Origin: an uncultured Flavonifractor sp.
GTDB taxonomy: Bacteria > Bacillota > Clostridia > Oscillospirales > Oscillospiraceae
Length of the DNA stretch: 60,766 nucleotides
NCBI GenBank assembly: GCA_947346365.1
Contig: CANAAV010000016.1
Span: 1 to 60,766, forward strand
Direction: 5' to 3'
Each line of letters starts with the position of its first letter. Positions within the stretch are counted from its first letter, which is position 1. This document shows, one piece after another, positions 13,801 to 21,593 of the stretch. Both the position numbers and the translations under genes were made by a program. The notes under the pieces are model-generated. The model did not search any database and was not told the DNA's origin. It saw nothing but the letters and a program-made list of their open reading frames with translations.

Positions 13801-15078
13801 TCAATGTGAGCAAAGCAGTACACTGATTCTGAATTTGCCGTTGCTTAGTTCAGTTTCCACTGTGCCGTGGTATTTTTCGGCCATATGCTGGATGTTCATC
13901 AAGCCTGTTCCCCAGACAATCGGTTGGCTGGCGCTTGTCGTATTGACAGCTTCAACAAGTAAGAATTGCGATTTCACTTTGACAGATAGAGATAATTGGT
14001 GTTCCTCCTCCGCCCCTCCAATGCAGGCAGTAATCGCGTTGTCCAGGATATTAGAGAACAGCACACACAAGTCCATATCGTCTATGGAAAAATCTGAGGG
14101 AATCGCCACATCATGCGACACAGCGATGTGATTGCGTTTTGCATAGCTTATTTTTTCCTTCAGCAGAACATCGAGAATCGGCTTTCCAGTGGACACGTTC
14201 ATAAGAAGCTTCCCGCAACTGATATGCAGTTTTTGGGTATACTGTTCTGCCTGTGCAAACTGCTTGTCATGGAGTAGGCCAGATATCACCAGCAAATGGT
14301 TATCAATGTCATGCTGAAACGAGGCATAAAGTTCATTGCGCTTTGCTGCTTCTTCGATATAAACTCGTTGCCCGTTCAACTGACTTTGTAACAAAGCCGC
14401 CGCTTTTTCATGCTTGGTAAGCTGTATGATTTTGCAAAAGGTTTCAATCATCATAACGACAATGATTGTCGCTCCGAGCATCGTAAAAAGCACTGCAAAT
14501 CTGGCATTAACGCCAAATGAAGCAAGGTGCTGCTCAAAATCGCGGCCATCCAGTTTAAGCCCACACCGAATGAGCAGGACAACCAATGTGCATGGAAGCA
14601 AGAGAATGTAAAGGTAAGACGAAATTGATTGCCGTAAAGTATAGGAATACCTCTTTTTAATAATTTGCAATACACCTAAAAAAAGAATGTCCAGAAGAAG
14701 GGGAACAAAAATCTGTTCCATTTTTCCCCCTGTGGGAGAATGAAAATTAGATGATACCCACGACATGATAGATGCCGAGTACCCTTCCATAAATGTGTAG
14801 AAAGTGAATATAATCGTAATCGGTGCGACAAGTTCAGTGTTTGGGATTTTTAGAACAGCTTTTGCAAAAGCAAGCAACACCAGGACATCAATGAAAAAGG
14901 TTCCCGGAAGTTGGGCAAAAGTTACAATGACCGTAATCAAGCCATTGACTATGAGCCAGATTGGAAGATACCGTCTGCCGTCCTTCTGAGTGATGCAGAA
15001 CAGAAACTCAAAAATGAAATAGTGTACAAAGCTATTCACCAGTACACACCATACACAAAAAAGCAACTGTGACGGCAT
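13801..15078 (-). CDS. AgrC/ComD-type sensor histidine kinase
   Basis: 425 aa from ATG 15078, which overlaps the regulator stop (TAATG). About six to seven transmembrane segments fill residues ~5-215. A helical linker follows, with the HPK10-type phospho-acceptor site FQHDIDNHLLV (H256). The GHKL ATPase domain has the N-box FSNILDNAITAC (N343/N347) and a degenerate G-box (WGTGLMNI). This family senses secreted peptides or small ligands at the membrane and phosphorylates a LytTR regulator. No agrB/agrD or pheromone gene is next to it, so the signal is unknown. Base composition is clearly more AT-rich than in neighbouring genes, which suggests acquisition by transfer. Confidence 0.9.
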   Translation of the reverse strand: MPSQLLFCVWCVLVNSFVHYFIFEFLFCITQKDGRRYLPIWLIVNGLITVIVTFAQLPGTFFIDVLVLLAFAKAVLKIPNTELVAPITIIFTFYTFMEGYSASIMSWVSSNFHSPTGGKMEQIFVPLLLDILFLGVLQIIKKRYSYTLRQSISSYLYILLLPCTLVVLLIRCGLKLDGRDFEQHLASFGVNARFAVLFTMLGATIIVVMMIETFCKIIQLTKHEKAAALLQSQLNGQRVYIEEAAKRNELYASFQHDIDNHLLVISGLLHDKQFAQAEQYTQKLHISCGKLLMNVSTGKPILDVLLKEKISYAKRNHIAVSHDVAIPSDFSIDDMDLCVLFSNILDNAITACIGGAEEEHQLSLSVKVKSQFLLVEAVNTTSASQPIVWGTGLMNIQHMAEKYHGTVETELSNGKFRISVLLCSH

Positions 15079-15785
15079 TATATCAGCCCTTTCCTGCAAA
15101 CCTCCAACAGCCTTTGCGTAAACTCTTGCTGCTTTCTGCGGGCAATCAAAATATGATCCCCACCCTCCATAGTCGCTGAACCGAGTTGCTTATCTATTAC
15201 GTGGTTCATATTGACGATGTAACTCCTATGACAGCGGAAAAAACGATTATCCAGCTTTTCCTGTACTGCATCCAGCGTTCCAAAAAATTGAATTTGCTCT
15301 GTCGCTGTATGTACTGTGATTTGATGGTTCATTGCTTCACAATATAGAATATCTTTGAGCGGCACTCTGGATGCGGATGTCCCATTTGTAATCAAAAGCG
15401 TTTTTCTACTGTTAGAAGCTATGCGCTTTATTGCTTTATCCAAGGCAGAAAACAGCTTTTCTGCCGATACAGGTTTGAGAATGTAATGAACAGCATCCAA
15501 ATCAAATGCTTGAAACACATATTTTTGAAACGCAGTTATAAAAATCACCTGACTGTCACTACCACATTTCCGCAGATGCCGAACAATTTCCATGCCATTG
15601 TTTCCTGGAAGCTTAATATCCATCAAAATGATATCCGACATCTGGCCGGATGCCAAAAGTTTTTCGCCGTCTGAAAATGTAACAACGGAAGCATGAATTT
15701 TTCTTGAATCGCAATATTCACCCATCAACTTGTTCAACTCGGCCATAAAATAGGCTTCGTCCTCGCAAATGGAAACTGTTATCAT
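15078..15785 (-). CDS. LytTR-family response regulator
   Basis: 235 aa from ATG 15785 behind GGAGGT at 7 bases. The receiver domain has D9 and phospho-acceptor D56 (IILMDIKLP), then LKPVSAEKL. The C-terminal LytTR DNA-binding domain is recognisable from VPLKDILYCEAMNHQITVHT and FFRCHRSYIVNMNHV. Such AgrA-like regulators bind direct repeats upstream of targets and usually their own operon. It is translationally coupled to the kinase. Confidence 0.92.
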   Translation of the reverse strand: MITVSICEDEAYFMAELNKLMGEYCDSRKIHASVVTFSDGEKLLASGQMSDIILMDIKLPGNNGMEIVRHLRKCGSDSQVIFITAFQKYVFQAFDLDAVHYILKPVSAEKLFSALDKAIKRIASNSRKTLLITNGTSASRVPLKDILYCEAMNHQITVHTATEQIQFFGTLDAVQEKLDNRFFRCHRSYIVNMNHVIDKQLGSATMEGGDHILIARRKQQEFTQRLLEVCRKGLI

Positions 15786-15828
15786 TGCAAATACCTCCAA
15801 ACCAACTGCGTGAATTAGTAATATGGTC

Positions 15829-15857
15829 ATTATAGACGTATTGCTTCTCTTTTTCAA
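15829..15857 (-). promoter_or_regulatory. Promoter of the LytTR two-component operon
   Basis: On the minus strand, TTGAAA (15857-15852), 17-base spacer, TATAAT (15834-15829), about 44 bases before the regulator start. Confidence 0.8.
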
Positions 15858-15940
15858 TTCTTTCGTGAGAACCAAATTATGAAACAAGCCATTGCAAACA
15901 AATAAGGCAGGAGCATCATTGGAGATGTTCCCGCCCTGCA

Positions 15941-16129
15941 TTATACCTGTTCTTTTTGTTCAGCGCCCCGCTGTGCTTTCCACCCGGCAAACTCCCTCTG
16001 CCCTTCCTCGCTCTCGAAAAACGCCTGTATTTCCGGGAGCAGGACACGGGCCAGGGCTTCCACTTCATGGAGGGGTATGCCTGTGCCGTAGTCGTTGGGC
16101 TTGCGGTTTGATTTTGGATGCAGACTGGG
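15941..16129 (-). pseudogene. Fragment of a small mobile-element-type protein
   Basis: An open frame of about 60 codons without a start, ending at TAA 15941, encodes NDYGTGIPLHEVEALARVLL then EIQAFFESEEGQREFAGWK. The regular amphipathic, acidic-helix composition is protein-like, and the frame is interrupted upstream by TGA. I take it to be the surviving 3' part of an accessory gene of an integrative element; the family name is not certain. Confidence 0.4.
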
Positions 16130-16316
16130 TCATGTCGCAGGGCGGGCATCATATTGTTTGCGGCGGCTTTTTAAATTGTCTCTCACTCACTTTGCCGCGT
16201 TTTCTTTCCAACTCAAACCTGCTGCGCCGGGCTTCGAGTCGGTTTAACGTTAACTCTTAAAATATCCCGCCTTTTTGGCCAAAATACTGAAACTATTTTT
16301 TCATTTCTTACACAGA

Positions 16317-16344
16317 TTGACAATACAAACCGATGTGTTATAAT
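16317..16344 (+). promoter_or_regulatory. Promoter of the TGS/uridine-kinase gene
   Basis: TTGACA (16317-16322), 16-base spacer, TATAAT (16339-16344): both hexamers are perfect. Confidence 0.8.
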
Positions 16345-16536
16345 TTATAAAAAGGCTTTCTCCTGCGGGGCTATCCCCCGGCCTCCCGACGGGCTGCACC
16401 GCCATAGAACACCCCGCCGGAGCGCAAAAAAATGTATTCCCCCGCGGAATGCCGTATGACAAAAAACATGCCGGATGTCCGGCAGTCTGTCTCTTCGACG
16501 GGACGGTGATGTAAATATAAGGGAGGAGAGCGTCTT
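16345..16536 (+). promoter_or_regulatory. Long leader (about 185 nt) of the kinase gene
   Basis: From the predicted start to ATG 16537. GC-rich and able to fold: GCCGGA-TG-TCCGGC near 16469-16482 and several complementary CCGC/GCGG blocks. No known riboswitch consensus was recognised, and no terminator-like stem with a T-run precedes the gene. Confidence 0.4.
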
Positions 16537-18207
16537 ATGGAAAAAGAGAAAATCATCAAGGTCACTGTAGGCGGTGCGCAGTATGCCTATCCTTACGGAA
16601 CGTCCTACCGGAAAATTGCGGCGGATTTTCAGGAGCGGTTTTCCTGCGACATTTTGCTGGTCAAGCAGGACGGGGCGCTGCGTGAACTTCACCATGTTTT
16701 AAAGCGGGAGTGTGTCCTGGAGATGGTCACTGCCCAAGACGTGCCCGGCATCCAGACCTATGAGCGCAGCGCGGTCTTTCTGATGCTGAAGGCCTTTTAC
16801 GACGTGGTAGGCCGGCAGGATGTGGAACGCATTTCCATTGAATACTCCCTCAGCCGCTCCATTTTTGTTCTGGCCCAGGGTAATTTTACCCTTGACCAGG
16901 CCCTTTTGGATCGGATAGAGGAACGGATGCGCGAGCTGTCCGCCCAGGCGCTGCCCATTGAAAAGCAATCCATCCGCGTTGACGAGGCCATGGAGCTGTT
17001 CCGGCAGGCCGGAATGCTTCACAAGGCCCAGCTCCTCAGCTTCCGCCTTGACTCTCACGTCAACGTCTATTCCCTGGACGGTTTTGTGGACTATTTTTAC
17101 GGCTATATGGTGCCGGACACCGGCTATATCCGCTGCTTCGGACTGGAGCTGTTTGAGGACGGCTTTGTCCTGCGCCTGCCCACTTTGAAGAATCCCAACC
17201 AGTTGGGCGGCTTCCACCCCTCTAAAAAAATCTTCCGGGAGCTCCACGAATCCTCCCGGCGCTCTCAGGCGCTTAACGCCTCCAACGTGGCCGAGCTGAA
17301 CACTACCGTCGCCCAGGGCGGCGCCACGCCGCTCATTTTGACCTATGAGGCTATGATGGAGAAAAAAATCGGCGACATCGCCGCCGAGATCGCCGGACGC
17401 AGGCAGGTTCGCTTTGTCATGATCGCGGGCCCGTCCTCCTCCGGGAAAACCACCTTTTCCCACCGGCTTTCCACCCAGCTGCGGGCTTGCGGCCTGCGGC
17501 CCCACGCCATCGCCACGGACAATTACTTCAAAAACCGGGTGGACACCCCCTTAGACGAAAACGGCCAGTACGACTTTGAGTGCCTGGGCGCCATGGATGT
17601 GGAGCAGTTCAACACGGATATGGTCCGGCTGCTCCACGGCGAGACCGTAGAGCTTCCCTCCTACAATTTCAAAAAGGGCGTGCGGGAGTACAACGGCACC
17701 TACCTCACCCTGGAGGAGGGAGATGTGCTGGTCATTGAGGGCATTCACTGCCTCAACGACCAGTTCACCCACTCCCTGCCGAAACAGAGCAAGTACAAAA
17801 TTTACATCAGCTGCCTCACCACACTGAATATCGACGACCACAACCGCATTCCCACCACCGACGCCCGCCTGCTGCGGCGGATTGAGCGGGACGCCCGGAC
17901 CCGGGGCTACAGCGCCCAGGCCACCATTAAGCGGTGGCCCTCCGTCCGGCGGGGCGAGGAGCTCAACATCTTCCCCTTTCAGGACAGCGCGGACGTTATC
18001 TTCAATTCGGCGCTGATCTATGAGACCTCCCTGCTCAAGCCCTATGTGCAGCCCCTGCTCTTCGGCGTTCCCCGGGACAGTGAGGAGTACATCGAGGCCA
18101 AGCGGCTGCTGAAATTCTTAAACTATTTCCTGCCCATCCCCGCGGACAACGTCCCCAAAACTTCCCTCATGCGGGAGTTCATCGGCGGGGGCTGCTATCA
18201 CGTCTGA
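16537..18207 (+). CDS. TGS-domain nucleoside (uridine) kinase-like protein
   Basis: 556 aa from ATG 16537 behind GGGAGGAG. The N-terminal ~65 residues form a TGS-like ubiquitin-fold domain. Residues ~70-270 resemble the second domain of threonyl-tRNA synthetase. The C-terminal part is a P-loop kinase of the phosphoribulokinase/uridine-kinase group, with Walker A GPSSSGKTT (298-306), ATDNYFKNR, DFECLGAMDVEQ and VIEGIHCLND. Proteins with this exact order are common in clostridia and annotated as uridine or nucleoside kinases. They probably phosphorylate a nucleoside using ATP or GTP, but the true substrate is uncertain. It is monocistronic, with strong promoter and terminator. Confidence 0.88.
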   Translation: MEKEKIIKVTVGGAQYAYPYGTSYRKIAADFQERFSCDILLVKQDGALRELHHVLKRECVLEMVTAQDVPGIQTYERSAVFLMLKAFYDVVGRQDVERISIEYSLSRSIFVLAQGNFTLDQALLDRIEERMRELSAQALPIEKQSIRVDEAMELFRQAGMLHKAQLLSFRLDSHVNVYSLDGFVDYFYGYMVPDTGYIRCFGLELFEDGFVLRLPTLKNPNQLGGFHPSKKIFRELHESSRRSQALNASNVAELNTTVAQGGATPLILTYEAMMEKKIGDIAAEIAGRRQVRFVMIAGPSSSGKTTFSHRLSTQLRACGLRPHAIATDNYFKNRVDTPLDENGQYDFECLGAMDVEQFNTDMVRLLHGETVELPSYNFKKGVREYNGTYLTLEEGDVLVIEGIHCLNDQFTHSLPKQSKYKIYISCLTTLNIDDHNRIPTTDARLLRRIERDARTRGYSAQATIKRWPSVRRGEELNIFPFQDSADVIFNSALIYETSLLKPYVQPLLFGVPRDSEEYIEAKRLLKFLNYFLPIPADNVPKTSLMREFIGGGCYHV

Positions 18208-18215
18208 TAAAAAGA

Positions 18216-18260
18216 AACACCGTTTTTCGGGCAGACAGCCCGAAAAACGGTGTTCTTTTT
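18216..18260 (+). terminator. Terminator after the nucleoside-kinase gene
   Basis: Arms AACACCGTTTTTCGGGC and GCCCGAAAAACGGTGTT, loop AGACA, followed by CTTTTTTT. Confidence 0.95.
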
Positions 18261-18359
18261 TTACTCTCCGCGTCAATCTCATTTTCATTTTCAAACAAAA
18301 CCCAGCGGTTCATCCGGCCGGGAATCGAATTTACACTTGCAGCGGGCGCACATCCCGCT

Positions 18360-18686
18360 TTATTCCCTGCCTGCTTTATCGGTCCATTTTTTCCGCTCCA
18401 CCCAGCGTCCCAAAATAAAAGCGATTACCCCCACGCCAATACCGGTCTGCACGCAGAACATCAGGCTTTCGATCTCACCAGGAAGCTCGCCGCCCAGGGC
18501 GGTCTCCAACACGGGGGTAAACCAGGGCTCGTACTGCGTGCCGGTGACCTCCGCCACCATTTGACTGCCCGCGTCGTCTGAGCCGCCAAACTCCGCTCCC
18601 GGCAGGAGAAACAGCGGAAGCAGGCTGATAAGAAGTACGGCGGCCAGAAGCAGGATAACGAGACCTTTGCGGCTTTGCTGTTTCAT
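18360..18686 (-). CDS. cbiN: Cobalt ECF transporter small subunit CbiN
   Basis: 108 aa with two transmembrane segments (about 8-30 and 78-96) and the typical periplasmic loop between them (GAEFGGSDDAG, YEPWFTPVLE). CbiN joins CbiM to form the substrate-specific part of the cobalt energy-coupling-factor transporter. Its start overlaps the cbiM stop by 4 bases. Last gene of the B12-riboswitch operon. Confidence 0.93.
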   Translation of the reverse strand: MKQQSRKGLVILLLAAVLLISLLPLFLLPGAEFGGSDDAGSQMVAEVTGTQYEPWFTPVLETALGGELPGEIESLMFCVQTGIGVGVIAFILGRWVERKKWTDKAGRE

Positions 18687-19435
18687 ATCTCGTTCCCTCC
18701 CAGATACCCGATATCTTTCAGCTCCCTGGCCGCATAGGTCTCCAGGGCCATCACGATTACAACGGTCAAAATTCCCTCCACAATGGCCAGGGGCAGCTGC
18801 GTCGGTGCGAACACGCCCAGGAATTTTACCAGGGAAACCGGTAGGCCGCCCTCTGCGGCCGGGTAGGCGGCCGCCAGCTGAACGCTGGTCACGCAGTAAG
18901 TAAACAAATCCCCCAAAAACGCCGCGAGAAACACGCTGGCCTTGCGCTCAACCTTAACCGCTCGGAGCGCCCGGTACAGGCCATAGGCGGCCAGAGGGCC
19001 CGCAATCGCCATAGAAAAACAGTTGGCCCCCAAGGTAGTCAATCCGCCGTGGGCCAGCAGGATAGCCTGAAAGACCAGAACAATCAGCCCCAGCACGCTG
19101 GTGGCCGCGGGCCCAAACAGGATCGCGCTCAGGCCGGTGCCCGTCATATGGGAGCAGCTGCCGGTAACTGAGGGAATTTTCAAAGAAGAGATGACGAATA
19201 CAAAAGCTCCGCAGAGGGCCAGCAGCAGCAGGTTCTGGCTCTGTCCGTCTGTTTTTCTCTGAATATTCCGAACCCCAAGGACGAGAAATGGCAGGCAGAC
19301 GGCCCCCCAGGCAATGCACATCGCCGGGGGGAGGTAGCCCTCCATGATATGCATCGCGCCTGCCGTGGGGGCAAACGCGGCCGCCATGCACAGTACAGTA
19401 AAAAATGCGAATCGATTCCGCTGTCTCTGCGTCAT
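18683..19435 (-). CDS. cbiM: Cobalt ECF transporter substrate-binding subunit CbiM
   Basis: 250 aa, polytopic. A cleavable-looking N-terminus ends in AGAMHIMEGYLPP. After processing, the conserved Met-His-Ile-Met N-terminus of CbiM provides the amino-group and His2 ligands for Co(II). Other family motifs are SSLKIPSVTGSCSHMTGTGL and VFQAILLAHGGLTTLGAN. It is preceded by an AGGAG site and a 78-base gap from cbiO. Confidence 0.95.
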   Translation of the reverse strand: MTQRQRNRFAFFTVLCMAAAFAPTAGAMHIMEGYLPPAMCIAWGAVCLPFLVLGVRNIQRKTDGQSQNLLLLALCGAFVFVISSLKIPSVTGSCSHMTGTGLSAILFGPAATSVLGLIVLVFQAILLAHGGLTTLGANCFSMAIAGPLAAYGLYRALRAVKVERKASVFLAAFLGDLFTYCVTSVQLAAAYPAAEGGLPVSLVKFLGVFAPTQLPLAIVEGILTVVIVMALETYAARELKDIGYLGGNEI

Positions 19436-19513
19436 AGTATACTCCTCCTTTTCTCTGTTTATCGTCTATATGAAATATCCCGCCCCGGGACGAGATGCGC
19501 GGTACGCGTTGCC

Positions 19514-20356
19514 TCATTGGACTGCGGCAGACGGGGAACATCCATCCAGCAGCGCTTGGACGGTGCGCGGATATGCTTCGCTGCTCAAAAACCCTTTAGC
19601 CGCCAGCCCCTCGCAGATGTCCAGAAGCATTGGGCGTTTTAAGCTGGCCTGAGAAATTACACTGCGGTTTTGAAACACCTCAAGGGGATCTGCGTCCGCG
19701 ATCACCCGTCCGTCGTGGAACACCACCAGGCGCTCTGCCCACCGGTAGGCCAAGTCCACATCGTGAGTGGAGAGCAGAATGGTTTTCCCCTCGGCGGACA
19801 GCCGGTCCAAGACCTGCTCCAGTATCTCCGCGTTCAGCGGGTCCAGGGAGGCGGTGGGTTCGTCAAAAATGATAATCTCCGGGTGCATAGCGATCATATC
19901 CGCAATGCTCACGCGCTTTTTTTCTCCGCCGCTGAGGTAATGCGGGGGCCGGTCCTTATATGCAGACAGGTTCATGTAGGCAAGCGCCTCCTCCACCCGG
20001 CCGACCACTTCTTCCCGCGGCAACTTTAGGTTCACCGGTCCGAAAGCGACCTCCTCCCAAACCGTGGAGGCGATCATCTGGTCGTCGGCGTTTTGAAAAA
20101 CGATGCTGACGTGTCTGGGCAGCGTGTCTGCCGTCTTTTTCGTTATCCTTACGCCGTGACAGAGGATTTCTCCACTGTACGGCCTGAGAACACCGTTGAG
20201 ATGGAGAAAAAAAGTGGATTTTCCCGCGCCGTTGGAGCCAATCACCGCGATTTTCTCCCCTCGGGCAATGTCCATGCTCACACCGTCCAGGGCCATGTGC
20301 TCTCCGCCATAGGAATAGCGGATATCCCGCGCCTGCAAAATAATTTCCCGATTCAT
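19514..20356 (-). CDS. cbiO: Cobalt ECF transporter ATPase CbiO
   Basis: 280 aa ABC ATPase, with Walker A GSNGAGKST (40-48), Q-loop (VFQNADDQ), signature YLSGGEKKR, Walker B IIIFDEPTASLDP and switch His (LLSTHDVD). It drives the CbiMNQ membrane complex by ATP hydrolysis. Start ATG 20356 lies 5 bases after the cbiQ stop. Confidence 0.95.
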   Translation of the reverse strand: MNREIILQARDIRYSYGGEHMALDGVSMDIARGEKIAVIGSNGAGKSTFFLHLNGVLRPYSGEILCHGVRITKKTADTLPRHVSIVFQNADDQMIASTVWEEVAFGPVNLKLPREEVVGRVEEALAYMNLSAYKDRPPHYLSGGEKKRVSIADMIAMHPEIIIFDEPTASLDPLNAEILEQVLDRLSAEGKTILLSTHDVDLAYRWAERLVVFHDGRVIADADPLEVFQNRSVISQASLKRPMLLDICEGLAAKGFLSSEAYPRTVQALLDGCSPSAAVQ

Positions 20357-20360
20357 TCGT

Positions 20361-21173
20361 TCACCCCGCCGTGCGCCAGAGTATGGTCAGCAGTATGAGA
20401 AAACCAGCCGCCAGCAGGACCTGCGGCGGGCGGACCGGTTTTTTTTCGCTCAGGAACTGGAGCTCTCCGCTATAGCAGCGGGAAGCGAGGGCCTGATAGT
20501 AAACCGCGCCCTTTTTCAGGGACACGACCAGCAGGTTCGAGGCCGTCCTGCCGAAGGTGGACAGGGCAGTCCGGTAGCCGCAGTATCCCAGCCGGGCGCA
20601 GGCCGCGTTTTTCATCCGGCACTGTGTGTCCATAAGGATAAATATGTAGCGGTAAATAAGGTTCATCAGCTCCACAATCGTTTTGGGGACGCGGATGGAA
20701 CGGAGTACCTGAATGATCTCGCTGGCCGGGGTGGACAGGGTGAGCATATACATTGCGCTGACCGCGCCAAGCGCTTTCAGCATCAGGCGAAGGGCCTGCG
20801 TCAGTCCACCCTGCGCGATATACAGGTAAAAAAAGCCCAGATGCAGATGGTACCGCCCCGCCGGTTGAAGAGAGACGCCCAGCGCGATGGCCGCGCCGCC
20901 CAGCAGGATAAACACAAGGGGAACCGACAGCAGCGAGAGGTAACGCCGCAGGGGGAGAGCGCCTAGGCAGACGGAGATAAAGCCCATGGCAAGAATAACC
21001 GCCATAGAAACATAGAGGTTGTCATATACAATGCATAAGATTACACAGGCCACAGAAAAGGCGGCCTTATAATAGGGATTCCATCCGCGGATCGCCGAGG
21101 CATAGGCGTAATAGTCGATGGAAAGCGCCGCGCCGTCGTGCCGGTGCCCGTGATGGTGTTTTTGTCGTTCCAT
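20361..21173 (-). CDS. cbiQ: Cobalt ECF transporter transmembrane subunit CbiQ
   Basis: 270 aa from ATG 21173, preceded by AGGAGGG; a longer frame from 21200 lacks such a site. The His-rich N-terminus (KHHHGHRHDGA) is probably metal-binding. Four to five transmembrane segments follow, with the ECF-T coupling motifs around ARLGY and ALASRCYSGE. It is the energy-coupling T subunit. First gene of the operon, in the order Q-O-M-N. Confidence 0.93.
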   Translation of the reverse strand: MERQKHHHGHRHDGAALSIDYYAYASAIRGWNPYYKAAFSVACVILCIVYDNLYVSMAVILAMGFISVCLGALPLRRYLSLLSVPLVFILLGGAAIALGVSLQPAGRYHLHLGFFYLYIAQGGLTQALRLMLKALGAVSAMYMLTLSTPASEIIQVLRSIRVPKTIVELMNLIYRYIFILMDTQCRMKNAACARLGYCGYRTALSTFGRTASNLLVVSLKKGAVYYQALASRCYSGELQFLSEKKPVRPPQVLLAAGFLILLTILWRTAG

Positions 21174-21207
21174 AGAGCCCTCCTGAGGTTTGGGCGGCAA
21201 AATGAAA

Positions 21208-21240
21208 AAGGGCTTATTCTGATAAGCAGAATAAGCCCTT
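21208..21240 (-). terminator. Intrinsic terminator of the cobalamin riboswitch
   Basis: On the minus strand, AAGGGCTTATTCTG-CTTAT-CAGAATAAGCCCTT followed by TTTC. A 14-bp stem sits between the riboswitch and cbiQ, so control is by transcription attenuation: with cobalamin bound, transcription should stop here. Confidence 0.88.
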
Positions 21241-21287
21241 GCCTTTGGTGTTCTTTCCCCGCTGCCCAGAAAACATCGATTCCCTCA

Positions 21288-21449
21288 GGGCAGGTCTCCT
21301 GACTCACGCATCTCCCTTAGAACGCCTTCCCGTTTTCACAGTGGCTGTCTGTTCCTTGTCCGCGCTTACAGTAGTGGCTGCTGTGGAGGCTTTGCACCTC
21401 GCTTCCCTTTTACGACAACTGGGTTGTCGCCCTGAAAGTATTCAATTGT
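21288..21449 (-). ncRNA. Cobalamin (B12) riboswitch
   Basis: The minus strand shows the class hallmarks in order: TTGAATACTTTCAGG at the 5' side, GGGAAGCGAGGTGCAAAGCC, the B12-box core CAGCCACTGTGA, then GGGAAGGCG and the closing AGTCAGGAGACCTGCC. It lies between a perfect promoter and the terminator upstream of cbiQ. This fits repression of cobalt uptake when adenosylcobalamin is plentiful. Confidence 0.95.
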
Positions 21450-21506
21450 ATGTCCACGAAAACGCCGGCTTTAACGGCTTTTCCAGCTATCCTCACAACG
21501 GTAGTG

Positions 21507-21535
21507 ATTATAGCAAATCTCTCCCATGCTGTCAA
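21507..21535 (-). promoter_or_regulatory. Promoter of the cobalt-uptake operon
   Basis: Minus strand TTGACA (21535-21530), 17-base spacer, TATAAT (21512-21507); consensus at both hexamers, about 60 bases upstream of the riboswitch aptamer. Confidence 0.88.
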
Positions 21536-21593
21536 GGGGGGGCAAGGGGTGTCCAAACGCAGCTGTTCTGCCGTAAAGCCTTTTTTCGGGCGC

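Noticed and set aside
13801-15785. Complete agr quorum-sensing locus
   Set aside because: AgrB-type protease and AgrD-type peptide genes are absent on both strands nearby; only the kinase/regulator pair is supported.
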